Shown piece after piece: positions 8,691 to 20,037 of a stretch of 36,691 nt of DNA. Below the pieces are notes generated by a model that was not told where the DNA came from, did no database searches, and worked only from the letters and a program-made list of their open reading frames with translations. The number at the start of each line of letters is the position of its first letter. Position 1 is the stretch's first letter. This DNA is from Saccoglossus kowalevskii (lineage: Eukaryota; Hemichordata; Enteropneusta; Harrimaniidae): the NCBI RefSeq assembly GCF_000003605.2, contig NW_003145785.1, positions 357,463 through 394,153 of the forward strand, in the 5' to 3' direction. The position numbers and the translations under genes are program-made.

Positions 8691-10242
8691 CTACTGGCAC
8701 TTGTATTCCTTGAGAACTGCGAAAACATTTCAGACAAACCAGTTAACGTCAATCCCTGCACTTAATGTTGACCAGTGTTAAAACAAAATCAACTGTTTTA
8801 TCTTCACGATACCTGAGGATTGTTTAGTCAATCACCTTGCACTATTTTGTCACATGACTAACAAGGACAAATAATAAGCTGAAATGAACACAGGAAATAC
8901 TTTTTCTTATTTTAAATATTAACTTACATGGCATTCCCCCAGTGATTATCATATTATCTTCTCCAATTTGCGTCTTGTCTCCTGATATAGTTGTTATCAA
9001 GGAAGAAGGCGACAGTTCCATTTACTCTATCCATCTTTTTTTTTTTTTATTAGTTATAGTTTCAGTTTGAGCTTATGTTATGATACATGGCACCCCCGTG
9101 TCTACTTACAATGAGCGTTATCGTAGAAATATGAAATCATATCCTTTATCTTATTATTGCTTATCTGGTAAAAGTAATTCAGGGAAGAAACAAATTTGGC
9201 GATTCAGAGATGTAGAATAATTTATCTATCTCCTGGGTGTGTATCACCTTTTTCATGTCTGTGTTTATAGATTCGTCTCGATTTGTTTTCTATTATTACT
9301 GCAAAATTTCATTCTAGATTTCTAACTGATGTTTCAAAGGGTAGGTTTTACTGCTAGTGGTATTGAAAGAATTGATTCACGGCACTTTTTATTTTGTTTT
9401 CCTTTGTATTATTGGAAATATGTATATGGGAAGTCGGGGTGTATTCTGGTGTGTTTAAAGATGGCAATTAGGATCTCTGTAACACCATTATGTGCCGAAA
9501 TGACGACTCAGTGTATATTTATCGTAAGTGTACTGTGGTCGTTATTGATCACGACAATCGGATTAGATCTTTCGGGACTGTTACTAGTTTGTAGATAGTA
9601 TCATTTACTCCCTCAGAGACTGTTTCTCAATCATCCAACTTCTGCGATAGTTGACCCTATTCTTTCGTAGGTCATGCCGTCCTTCCCAAGTTGTGTGCAC
9701 CGTTTGATTGATATCCTGTAGTTTGTTTTCCGATGATGATTATTTTGTTGATTTCTCATCAAGGGAAGTTTAAATATTTATAAAGGCGTTCTTTTGAGTT
9801 TAACAAGATACATTGCTTTGCCTGTATCTTGTATTTTACTGTTTGTGTGTGTGGGGGGGGGGGGGCAGGTTGTTGTTAAAGTGCAGTGTTTGACACCATT
9901 TTTGTGTATTTCAATTTTTTTGGCATTGTGCACATTTCTGGATGTAATTAGTTTTTCAGTTTTTTTTCAGCTCGATAACTCATTTTTGCATCGCCTTTGC
10001 TTGAGTCGTGTTTTGAATTGTTACTCGTAACCAAAAACAAAACAAAACAAAACACCACTGTAAATTATTTTGTTGTTGAAACAATGTGTACATATATATA
10101 TTGTATCCACAAAGCAGCTTTTGGTATAATAGAAGCATTATAGTTTCGTTCTCATTCACTTATTGTAGTAGGGAAATATAAAGTGATAGTCTGAGTTGTG
10201 TATATTACTATTAACTTTTTTGCCGATTTGAGCACTTCAGTG
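8691..10242. other. Non-coding stretch, nothing recognised
   Basis: AT-rich intergenic or 3' flanking DNA, with a G-run inside a (GT)n tract at about 9845-9868 and an (ACAAA)-type run near 10033-10050. The open frames at 9329-9598 and 9794-10030 have no support. Confidence 0.5.
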
Positions 10243-10292
10243 NNNNNNNNNNNNNNNNNNNNNNNNNNNNNNNNNNNNNNNNNNNNNNNNNN
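10243..10292. other. Assembly gap, 50 N
   Basis: Fifty consecutive N. The round length suggests a placeholder, so the true distance is unknown. Open frames reading through it are meaningless. Confidence 0.99.
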
Positions 10293-11441
10293 AATTTTCC
10301 TCAAACTCACAAAATTCTGTCTTGTGTAATATGAAAGGTTTACTGTAAATTCTTTTGTCATGTGAAACGCTTAAACGCAAAGCGTATCGGGTATTTTGAA
10401 ACAAAATTATATATAGATTAAAAGAAATGACGTATTCTAGTAACATTCTATCTTGTTTATGTTTGAAATGATGTAAATAATTTTGTTTTTGTTTTTTTAC
10501 CTTAGCTTTGTTCTACAGGTTTAGTGTTCCCCTATCCCTCTGTATCTCATCTCATCACCAGGAATACCAACAATCCTAATAATTGCATTGGATATTGATG
10601 CACTTGTTGATTTCATTCCGTGTTTTTAAATGTTACTTGTTTCACTTTTATTTTCTTTGCTTCATTTTTTTTTTTCACGTAGATTAATAGACGTCTGATT
10701 ATCGGCTTATCTTTATTAATGTATATAGATATGTAAATGTATTCATGCGTTTGTCGCCTCTCAGTTATGTACGTGAATAGTGACTTAAGTGCAGTATTCG
10801 GTTATGCATGTTAAGCTACTGACGTGTTATTGTATACAACACGACAACTATGATGTTTTCAATCTACGTGGAATATCAGTATTCTTTTACTGTAAATTTG
10901 TTAAAAAAAGTATTTAGTACCGGTATAGTTCAAGACAAAAATAATATTTTGTTATAGTCTTGTTATTAGTTATTAATACTCTGATTTAACAGAGTGCTGG
11001 TACTTACATAAAAAAAAAAAAAAAAAAAAACCAGCGTTACTTTTATAACCCAGGTGTAAAGGCACAAGTGTTTTGAGACTGCCACGTGTAATATTGAAAG
11101 TTATTGTATAATATTTTAAAAATGAAAAAAAAATGCTTTAAAATACATGTGTCTACAATACTGAACATATTTTTGAGTGGGACTTAGTTTGATCCTGCTA
11201 CGTTGTTCATATTCCTATGTATGCTTTACAGTCAGTATATAAAAAAACGCTGAAATGTGTATAAATAGAATCGTTTGTTGACTCGTGTATCTTTTTCGGT
11301 TACGTGTGTATGTAAGAAGGCGGTATAATGGCCAATCAAGTATATAGTATACCTAATATTAGCCTATGTGCAAGACTGGCAGTCTCTTCCTGTTTAGTCC
11401 TCGTATTGATCAGCATTGAGTGTGCATTATGCCAGATATTC
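10293..11441. other. Non-coding stretch with A21 tract
   Basis: AT-rich, no gene recognised. A run of 21 A at 11010-11030 follows a TACTTACAT sequence. It could be a retroposed poly(A) tail, but no element body was identified upstream. Confidence 0.45.
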
Positions 11442-11606
11442 TTAAAGCGCGGGAGTCTTCACCTGCGCATGTGTCAGATGGCCATAGCGTGTCATTGTTT
11501 ACAAACAAGTGTCTACCTAGGAGCCTTTGCACTTTTAGCGTGTGTTATTATCGTCGTTTGGGACTCAATTCCCGCGCATGCGCAGGTGACCACCCTCCTG
11601 CTTTAA
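11442..11606 (+). mobile_element. TTAA-flanked MITE, copy A (piggyBac-like)
   Basis: It is bounded by TTAA on both sides (11442-11445 and 11603-11606). The left end reads AGCGCGGGAGTCTTCACCTG and the right end, inverted, AGCAGGAGGGTGGTCACCTG, giving terminal inverted repeats of about 30 bp. The middle carries GGCCATAGCGTGTCATTGTT and ACAAACAAG, shared with copies B and C. There is no transposase, so it is non-autonomous. TTAA duplication is the hallmark of the piggyBac superfamily. The open frames across it are not genes. Confidence 0.85.
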
Positions 11607-13385
11607 TATGTATATGGAGAATGGTCGTTTGTTAATTTGTACCAGTGACTGCTGACACTTCGGAAATGCTGGGCTGTTTGAATTTTCAGTCTGTTGCATA
11701 GGTACCTTCACACCCTCTAAGCAGATATGACATACCACTGATCCCATTGGTTGTTAGAATTCTCTGATGCATCGTTAACGCAACATACAATCTCAATTGG
11801 TGTAGTGAAACATCTTACTTATAGTTGTGTAATTTGGTAAAATGAAAATCATATTTTAGAAACGAGACAAGTCAGGGATCACAATATTTTTGTTTGTGCA
11901 TCAAATCACCTATTCGGTCACGTACAATTTTATCGTATCATTGGATATGAAAGGCAAGGTATTAGTGGGGGAGGGTTCTGTCCTTATTGTTGTAACCATC
12001 GTTATTGATTACACACAGTCCATTTATCCCCTGTAGTTCAATCTGTTGTACCAATGCTTGTAGCTTGTAAATAAACTGTTGACAGCTCAGATAAGTATTT
12101 CAGAAGTTGCACAATCATTAGTGTGTATGTCAGCCATATCAAAAAATACAGAAGTTATTTGGCGGATTTTATCAATTTTGTAATCCATTTAATATTAAAA
12201 TATAATTAAGCTACCTTACCAATTTTGAAACAGGTTGGTATAACTACCAAACACATTGTGTGCTCGAGTTGCACCATGGGTCTATTGTGAACAACTAATG
12301 AACCATGTATCAAAATGAAAAGCACCAAAATCATTCTTGTAGCGACATTTAACTATTCTTTTAAAGTATAATATTAACATATTATCAATATTAACATAAA
12401 TATTGCAAGAATTATTCTGTTGACCAATTATCCCATCATTAAGACATCGCCATTCTGATTTTATGGGGACTTTTTAATGCTTAAAATGCAAACTATTTTC
12501 AAAATTGTATATTCAACCAGCCGACCAATTTTAACACACTTTGAACTTTCTAAAATGAAAATTTGCTGTTATTTTAATAGTTTCAATAAGAATAACAGGG
12601 ATAATTTGTAATTCTTTGTTTTTTCTACAGATATCTTGAGTAGTAATCATCACCTTTTTATGAAACTTAAAACGTAGTCGCTTAATAATAATAATGCACA
12701 GACCTGATTAGTTTTGGGTTGAAATCTGCGCATACTAATTAGCTAATAATATGTATAATCACATTTCAATGAAATTTAGTACATAAGTGCTCTGGGGTAA
12801 CCCACAAACATCAAGCTGCTTGTTTGAAAGCCTAATCTTAAATTTTGAATCATTTTTTTTAAATATATACACTCAGAATAGGAAAGTTGTTTCTTTAGTA
12901 TGACCATTCTACCACCTCGTACATGTCTACTGTGGGATCCCTGTGGTGTGACTATAAAGCCAAAATATGAAAGTCAATCATAAATATGCAAATTACTTGG
13001 TAGTTTGTAGCATGAATGCCATGAAACAACAATGGAGGTAATAGTCAATGTTTTCGTAATGTTTCAAGCGTATTTTACCTTTTTGTCACAACATTCTTTT
13101 GGTGTTCTCAGGGAACCTAGACACAATACGGGTTTTTCATAATGAATATGCAAATCAGCTCAACTATTCTTTAGAATTGATGGCCGATATCGTTGTCATA
13201 GTTGTGAAATAACAACTTGATTCAGCAATTAAGTTTCCCATTGCATTTTGCCGTTTTGTTTGTTCACCTATATTAATGGCATCCCACGTGAAACTGGAGT
13301 TTGCAATTCCCAGATTGACTGTAGATGACGTCATATGCAAGTTTTTGTATGAACTTGTTTGACCAACATATGTGATCCCGGCATT
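11607..13385. other. Non-coding stretch between MITE copies A and B
   Basis: AT-rich. An AATAAA lies at 12070-12075. The octamer-like word TATGCAAAT recurs near 12986 and 13147, with a TGACGTCATATGCA variant near 13326-13339, perhaps marking an old unrecognised repeat. No gene is supported. Confidence 0.4.
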
Positions 13386-13539
13386 ATGAAAGCGGAGGGT
13401 TCGTCACCTGCGCATGCGCGGCAAGTGTGTCCCAAGCGACGATAACAACGCAAAGGCTCATGAGTAGATGCTTGTTTGTAAATAACGACACGCTATGGCC
13501 GTTTGTAGCATGCGTAGGTCACGACTCTCCCGCTTTAAT
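13386..13539 (-). mobile_element. TTAA-flanked MITE, copy B (inverted)
   Basis: Same family as copies A and C but in the opposite orientation: the inner part reads CGCAAAGGCTCATGAGTAGA and AACGACACGCTATGGCC, the reverse complement of the core of copy C. The right end keeps CTCTCCCGCT followed by TTAA; the left flank has decayed (TGAA instead of TTAA). It is slightly shorter than the other two. Confidence 0.8.
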
Positions 13540-13728
13540 GTCACTTGGGAATTTGGCCATTTTTAACCTTTTTATCTTTAAATCAATCTGTTGTGTATTA
13601 CAATGTTACAGTACAGCATCAATAGACGCCGGGAACTACTCAGTTGGTAGCCAGTGATTGCTCTAGTTCACACGCGTATGTGTTGTCAATATCTGTATGT
13701 GGACCGAAGATAATTCGATTAAATTTGA

Positions 13729-13894
13729 TTAAAGCGGGGGAGTCGTCACCTACGCATGCGTCAGGTGGCCATAGCGTGTCATTGTTTACAAACAAGCGTT
13801 TACCCATGAGCCTTTGCGTTCTTAGCGTGGTGTTGTTATCATCGCTTGGGACTCAATTCTCGCGCGTGCGCAGGTGACGACCCTCCCGCTTTAA
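13729..13894 (+). mobile_element. TTAA-flanked MITE, copy C
   Basis: TTAA flanks both ends (13729-13732, 13891-13894). Left end AGCGGGGGAGTCGTCACCTA; the right end, inverted, is AGCGGGAGGGTCGTCACCTG. This is the clearest copy, about 166 bp, with core GGCCATAGCGTGTCATTGTT as in copy A. It lies 190 bp from copy B in inverted orientation. Its right TTAA runs directly into the tail of a LINE fragment. Confidence 0.87.
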
Positions 13895-14740
13895 TAATAA
13901 TAACTTTATTACACAACTAAATCATCAGAGGATTTAGTAAGGTAAAGAGAATACCAAGACATAAATAAACAAACAATAAAATAAAGTCTAAAGAAATATC
14001 AAAATAATAACTTCAATATTCTCGCAACTTTTAATCAGGGGATTTATAGATAGTATCTTTAAGGTATAGTGAAAGGGCTTTTGCATTTTTCATTACCTCA
14101 AGAAAAATATCATCTGGTAAATTAGACTTGAGATCACAATCTTCAAAAAGTCTTTTCCTTTCACTTTTAAAGGAAAGACATTTAAAGATGAAATGCTTCT
14201 CATCATCAAGAGAATTTATGTTACATCTTTTACATGTTCTGTCATCTAACAAAATTTTGGTTTGTTCCGTTTCCCTAGTTCAATCTCTAGATTGTGATCA
14301 CTGAATCTAAATTTACTTAACATTTTTCTAAGGTTGAAATTTATTTATATTTTTCAGATAATTTTCAAACTCGAAATTTTCCTTAAATAAACAGTACCGG
14401 TAAGTCCTAAATTTATTCCTTTCACCATCCTTACTATTTGCATTTGTTAATTAATTTTTCCAAGACAACATATAATTTTTTGTCAGTTTTAATTTAATTA
14501 CTTTTAATTGATTACTGTTACTCACACTAAATTTTTCTTCACTTTTGCTAACATCATATTCCCCTAATATGTTGTCTACATGCTTAATCCATGTTGACTG
14601 TGATTTTACCGTTCCATTTAAAACAGCCTTTAGGATATTGTTACCAGACAAAGTGCTCAGTCTATACCAGTATTTAATTTGTGAGATCGAGGCCTTCAAT
14701 CTAATAGGAATTCTGTCTAATTTAATACATGCTACGTGAG
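13895..14740 (-). mobile_element. 5'-truncated LINE fragment (reverse transcriptase C-terminal region)
   Basis: On the minus strand, 14735-14451 encodes the region after the RT thumb (IPIRLKASISQIKYWYRL and LSGNNILKAVLNG), as found in many LINE ORF2 proteins. Farther on come FRTYRYCLFKENFEFENYL, RKMLSKFRFSDHNLEIELG and, at 14252-14031, a C-terminal zinc knuckle CKRC...HFIFKC (CX2C...HX4C). These pieces fall in different frames with stops between them, so the copy is dead. The 3' end on the minus strand is TGTGTAATAAAGTTATTATTATTA, a short A/T tail. The RT core and endonuclease are absent. CR1/L2/Jockey-like clades are possible; the exact clade cannot be told. Confidence 0.85.
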
Positions 14741-16307
14741 TATGAGCCTAATCCAGCAGTGTATGTTTATTTAAAAAGCTAATTTGCATAACTGATTGTT
14801 TAGTGGTTTTTGGTTGTTGAACATTCTGGAATTAGCCTCAATGGTTGTCGAACTTGGTGGAACCATGAAGACAGCTTTGTGGTGGAACTTATTCAGACTA
14901 TGGAGTGTTGGTCGTCTCGCAGCGCGCATTCGAAATTTACGTGGGACCGTCATTGAATACAAGTACGTCGAGACGAGCGACCGTCACGCTTGGGTAATGA
15001 AAATACTCAGAATTTCTTAATTTTGCAATAAATTGTACTCACGGTCAATATATCGATATTGAGTTTATAAAAAATAGTTGTAGTTGCCAATTTGTAAACA
15101 CTTTTAACATTGGTTCCTATAATGAAGAAATGTTCCATATTTGAAACTGGCAATATAGAATAAAAAAATGTATATCGTGACTAATGTTTTATAAAGTGAC
15201 ATAAACAGTTTCTGTAAAGTTGTGTTCTATATAGAATTTTTCTAAAATTATACATTTTTTGATAATTATTAGACTAATTTTCTCGAAAAAAACTGCAATG
15301 TAGCCCGCAAAATAATGCTGCTGTCACCATTGAACTAAAACACATGATTGTATACAGTAATCCAATGAACAGTGTTATTGATTATGACTTATGATTCGAT
15401 TTGTGACCAGCTTCTCGAGTAAGTTTGTATGCCATCCAATGTACACGTGAATCATTTTCCCCTCAACAATCACGTGACCTGTAATCCTGGGTTATCATTA
15501 TTAAAAAAATACACAGAGAACCAGTTTACAGCGAGCAAATACGGTGTCATCATTGTTGCAGTCGGTACCAAACTTTCACCACTCCCGTGACAACTTTATA
15601 TCAAAAACTAGTTTTGGAGTCAGGTGACTGCGAACTATATCATTGATCACGTTGGTGTATTTATCAAATAGACACTCTAAAATTATTACGTAATGATGGG
15701 AGAGAACTAATAATTTATAGCGATATGTCATATTCGACGTGTACGACGCGTGTAAAAATACATTTGACGCTGCATCACGAATATGACTTGCACATGTTTA
15801 CGTTAATACTTAGTAGTTTTTGATGATTGATGATTATAAGTCGGAAATGGTTATTTGGGTCTGATTCCATTGATTGATTTATGTACGTTTTATGGTCGTT
15901 TGAACTTGACACGCACAGACAAATTACCAATTATAGCTTGATATCTCTTATACTTTGAACTATAACACTAAAAAACTATCACAGAAACTACTTGACCTTG
16001 TTCGGTGCAACTCGCACGTGATCATAACTTGAGTTGTTGAGAATGAAAATTATAGCATTTATGGGTAGGGATGTCTACAGCAATAAAATATGTATATTTG
16101 TGAGGGACTAATGGTAGTATAATTTAGCATTTTCGTTGTTTCCGTGATTGAAAAAAAATGTACCGAGGCTATTATTTATTTATTCTTTAAGTTAATTGTT
16201 AGTGTTGATTTCAGAAACACTAAAATCTCTCAATTGATCGAAATCCAACGCCACATGCACCAATCGCCGAGAACGCACGTGTTTCAGTTTGTATGTAAAA
16301 GGGCTCT
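14741..16307. other. Intergenic stretch with one GC-richer island
   Basis: Mostly AT-rich. At about 14820-15000 there is a GC-richer island open on both strands (+ 14796-15020, - 14771-14962), ending near a GTAATG. No domain was recognised and no clear acceptor found, so coding status is open. Confidence 0.35.
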
Positions 16308-16332
16308 TGCCCAATTACCGGTGAATTGGGCA
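16308..16332. repeat. Perfect inverted repeat (9-bp stem, 7-nt loop)
   Basis: TGCCCAATT, loop ACCGGTG, AATTGGGCA: a perfect 9-bp hairpin arm pair. It is isolated, with no adjoining element ends recognised. It may be a binding site for a dimeric factor or a chance palindrome. Confidence 0.75.
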
Positions 16333-16371
16333 GGTGTACAAATATCAATGTTTTAGACATTTACTCTCGGA

Positions 16372-16421
16372 TTACGTCATAAATTCCGCCTTTTTGTTAC
16401 GTCATAGATTCCGCCATTTTG
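16372..16421 (+). repeat. 25-bp tandem duplication
   Basis: Two copies of a 25-bp unit beginning TTACGTCATA(A/G)ATTCCGCC, with starts at 16372 and 16397. Each carries a CRE-like TTACGTCA. Confidence 0.85.
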
Positions 16422-16465
16422 TTCATTCTAGTATGTACCTGATCGTGTTATAATATATCTCACCA

Positions 16466-16487
16466 GAGCATGCGCGGGAATTGAGTA
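16466..16487 (-). mobile_element. Short relic of the TTAA MITE family (copy D)
   Basis: GCATGCGCGGGAATTGAGT here is the reverse complement of the right-end segment of copies A and C (ACTCAATTCCCGCGCATGC). Only this piece is recognisable and no ends are seen. Confidence 0.5.
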
Positions 16488-16644
16488 TGACGTCGCGCAC
16501 TGTCTTGACCAAGCTTCTTACAAATGCACAGCCTTAGAAGTCGACGGGGCATAATCAATTTTACTTAGATATGCCTAGATAATCCTCACAACAAAATCGT
16601 AAACTGAGTATATACACAGAGGAATAAAAAAATGATAAATAACA

Positions 16645-16875
16645 CTATTTCTCCCGTCCTCGGAACCGTTCCAAGATATAATGCAGATGACTGAAGAAAT
16701 GATTCACGGACAACGATAAACACCACACGCTTGGGGGATACCATTCACGATCTCCCGACAAGACATTTACTTTGTCGGAAATCTGTACGAAATTTAACTT
16801 CAGTAGAATGTCTATCACCTCAGTAAATCTTGTAGCCGTTAGTTGATTGGCCATTTCTGTTATCTCAGTCATCAC
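16645..16875 (-). other. Open frame of 76 codons, unrecognised, possibly coding
   Basis: The minus-strand frame encodes a fairly ordinary amino acid mix (METs near the start, then ANQLTATRFTEVIDILLKL, then a Trp/Tyr-containing stretch) rather than the Lys/Ile/Phe-rich noise of AT-rich DNA. No family was recognised, no splice partners are evident, and the start context is only fair. It could be a solitary exon, a decayed gene piece or chance. Confidence 0.2.
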
Positions 16876-16893
16876 CTTGATTGTGGATGTGAT

Positions 16894-16975
16894 GCGATAA
16901 CGTCACGGGTTCCATTACATAACTCCCGATGGACGCGATAACGTCACGGGTTCCATTACATAACTCCCGATGGAC
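16894..16975 (+). repeat. 41-bp perfect tandem duplication
   Basis: The unit starting GCGATAACGTCACGGGTTCC occurs at 16894 and 16935, identical throughout. Perfect identity implies a recent duplication. Each copy contains AACGTCAC, a CRE-like core. Confidence 0.9.
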
Positions 16976-17449
16976 GCGCAATTGCTTGATTAGACAGTAA
17001 AATGTTTTAAGTTAGTGCAGTGTCATGTGACTGTGTCGTGTTGTTGGTGTATATGGTAGGATAACGGTCTATGATATGATCGTTATCGTGGTACCAAGAA
17101 AGTAGCCTTCTTAGACAGGGCGGAACTGAGACTGAGCGATAAAACGATTCGACGCTAACCCCTAGGTACAATTGGAAATCTTTTAAATGTACACGGGGGG
17201 GGGGGGTCGGTATTATAATGTATATCATTTCCATTAGAACTGACTGTGCGCTTTCCAGTGCCATGTTTTCTTTTGAATTCATATGTTTTTTTTAACTATT
17301 CTTTTATTGCCGACAATTTGGAAATGCGTGTACATCGTACATAACTTTCTGATTTGCAAATGATGGCCGAGTGAAAATGACAAGTCTGCGCTTTGACCGG
17401 CTTATCATGGGCTTTGTATGCGGTTGAATTTTTCAGTTTAATGAATCGA
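16976..17449. other. Intergenic stretch, nothing recognised
   Basis: It holds a G-run near 17197-17206. The minus-strand open frame at 17007-17282 has no support. Confidence 0.5.
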
Positions 17450-17910
17450 CCCAGGACACATTTGGGGCAGCCAAATAAAGGAGTTTTTTTTTTTTTTTAG
17501 CTCAATATCAAAATGCTCATCTTTTAGAGGGCAATATTGCGCTGAGATAGCTTACTTCGGCAATAGTGACAATCATCAAACGTTAAAATATCCCCAAAAT
17601 AGTTTCGCGTTTGTCGATTTCCACAAAACGAAATGTTTGTCCGGTTTTGACATTAAATTTCAGGCATAATACAGGATCTTGTATTGAACGGAAAGAACTA
17701 CGCCATTGACCCACTTAGGGAGGCCAAAAGAAAGAACTGGGCAAGAGTCCACTTAGGGAGGCCAAAATAAAGAACTGGGTGCGAATCTTCTTCAGGGTAA
17801 AACAAAGAAAGAAATGAACCCGAAACATCTTTAGGGTAGCTCAATATATGAAATGAGTTGATAAATGGAGGAAACAACTTTCATTTAGAGTAGTCAAATC
17901 ATGAAAGAAA
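17450..17910 (+). repeat. Degenerate tandem repeat series
   Basis: Units of roughly 45-50 bp of the form CCACTTAGGGAGGCCAAAA, then AAAGAA(C/A)TGGG, recur with decay: a divergent member at 17450-17483 (ACATTTGGGGCAGCCAAATA), two close ones at 17709-17780, and weaker ones to about 17910 (CTTTAGGGTAGCTCAATA, CATTTAGAGTAGTCAAATCA). The array appears old. The 17490-17690 gap between the first and second members shows little of the unit. Confidence 0.65.
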
Positions 17911-18369
17911 TGGGAATACATCTAAAAAATCAGAATTGCGACACGTCACATAAGAAAATGGGGAAAGGTAGTAACTTGTATAACCGAATATATAAAAAGT
18001 GGTCGTTATTCAATATAACCAGGCGTTTCGGGCGTTCCATTGCCTTTTTCATTGCGTATTGCCGATGGAGAGTCATCGCCCGGAAATGTTGATTATATGG
18101 AATACGAGGAGAAGATATGTTAGATGATTAATGATATCGTCTTTATATCTTTTATCACCACCGTAACACAATCCGCTGACTATCGTGTTGCAATTATGAC
18201 GCATGTAGATGTATGCAGATATTGTATGTGTGTATATTACCCCGTGTTAAGACATTCGATTATACAGCCAGCTTCAGATTTAATGCTTTGACTCCAGACT
18301 TCAAAGTATACCGCCTTGGACAAGATACAATGTGTGTACAAGCTGTGTTCACCATAGTTTCAGTTTCCA

Positions 18370-20037
18370 ATCATTGGCAGTGTGAACGCAAAGTGTTGTG
18401 TTTACCACTGCTCCAGTTAGCTATCATTGGTAGTGTGAACTCAAATTGTTGGGTTTACCACTGCACCAGTTAGCTATCATTGGTAGTGTGATCTCAAAGT
18501 GTTGTGTTTACCACTGCTTCAGTTAGCTAACATTGGTAGTGTGAACTCAAATTGTTGGGTTTACCACTGCTCCAGTTAGCTATCATTGGTAGTGTGAACT
18601 CAAAGTGTTGGGTTTACCACTGCTCCAGTTAGCTATCATTGGTAGTGTGAACTCAGTGTTGTGTTTACCACTGCACCAGTTAGCTATCATTGGTAGTGTG
18701 AACTCAAAGTGTTGTGTTTACCACTGCTCCAGTTTGCTAACATTGGTAGTGTGAACTCAAAGTGTTGTGTTTACCACTGCTTCAGTTAGCTATCATTGGT
18801 AGTGTGAACTCAAAGTGTTGTGTTTACCACTGCTTTAGTTAGCTATCATTGGTAGTGTGAACTCAAAGTGTTGTGTTTACCACTGCTCCAGTTAGCTATC
18901 ATTTGTAGTGTGAACTCAAAGTGTTGGGTTTACCACTGCTCTAGTTAGCTATCATTTGTAGTGTGAACTCAAAGTGTTGGGTTTACCACTGCTCTAGTTA
19001 GCTATCATTTGTAGTGTGAACTCAATGTGTTGTGTTTACCACTGCTCCAGTTTGCTAACATTGGTAGTGTGAACTCAAAGTCTTGGGTTTACCACTGCTC
19101 TAGTTAGCTATCATTTGTAGCGTGAACTCAAAGTGTTGTGTTTACCAATGCTCTAGTTAGCTATCATTTGTAGCGTGAACTCAAAGTGTTGGGTTTACCA
19201 ATGCTCTAGTTAGCTATCATTTGTAGTATGAACTCAAAGTGTTGTGTTTACCACTGCTCCAGTTAGCTATCATTGGTAGTGTGAACTCAAAGTGTTGTGT
19301 TTTACCACTGCACCAGTTAGCTATCATTGGTAGTGTGAACTCAAAGTGTTGTGTTTACCACTGCACCAGTTAGCTATCATTGGTAGTGTGAACTCAGTGT
19401 TGTGTTTACCACTGCACCAGTTAGCTATCATTGGTAGTGTGAACTCAGAGTGTTGGGTTTACCACTGCACCAGTTAGCTATTATTGGTAGTGTGAACTCA
19501 AAGTGTTGGGTTTACCACTGCTTCAGTTAGCTATTATTGGTTGTGTGAACTCAAAGTGTTCGGTTTACCACTACTTCAGTTAGCTATTATTGGTTGTGTG
19601 AACTCAAAGTGTTCGGTTTACCACTACTTCAATTAGCTATTATTGGTAGTGTGAACTCAAAGTGTTGGGTTTACCACTGCTTCAGTTAGCTATTTTTGGT
19701 AGTGTGAACTCAAAGTGTTGTGTTTACCACTGCACCAGTTAGCTATCATTGGTAGTGTGAACTCAAAGTGTTGGGTTTACCACTGCACCAGTTAGCTATC
19801 ATTTGTATTGTGAACTCAGAGTGTTGGGTTTACCACTGCTTCAGTTAGCTGTTATTGGTTGTGTGAACTCAAAGTGTTGGGTTTACCACTGCACCAGTTA
19901 GCTATCATTGGTAGTGTGAACTCAAAGTGTTGGGTTTTACCATTGCTCAAGGTAGCTATCATTGGCAGTGTAAACTCAAAGTGTCGGGTTTTACCACCGC
20001 TCCAGTTTACTATCATTGGCAGTGTTGGGTTTACCAC
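18370..20037 (+). repeat. 53-bp minisatellite/satellite array, about 31 copies
   Basis: The unit GTGAACTCAAAGTGTTG(T/G)G, TTTACCACTGC, (T/A)CCAGTTAGCTATCATTG and GTA repeats every 53 bp; GTGAAC starts at 18382, 18435, 18541 and 18594, for example. About 31 copies run to 20037, with edge units more diverged. Some copies have 2-3 bp deletions (AACTCAGTG). Neighbouring copies share variants, which suggests local duplication. Because 53 is not a multiple of three, open frames through it are spurious. Confidence 0.97.

Noticed and set aside
10152-10446. Two minus-strand open frames of 69 codons
   Set aside because: They include the N gap and are meaningless.
11328-11747. Overlapping open frames around MITE copy A
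   Set aside because: They span the terminal inverted repeats of a non-coding element on both strands and show no domain.
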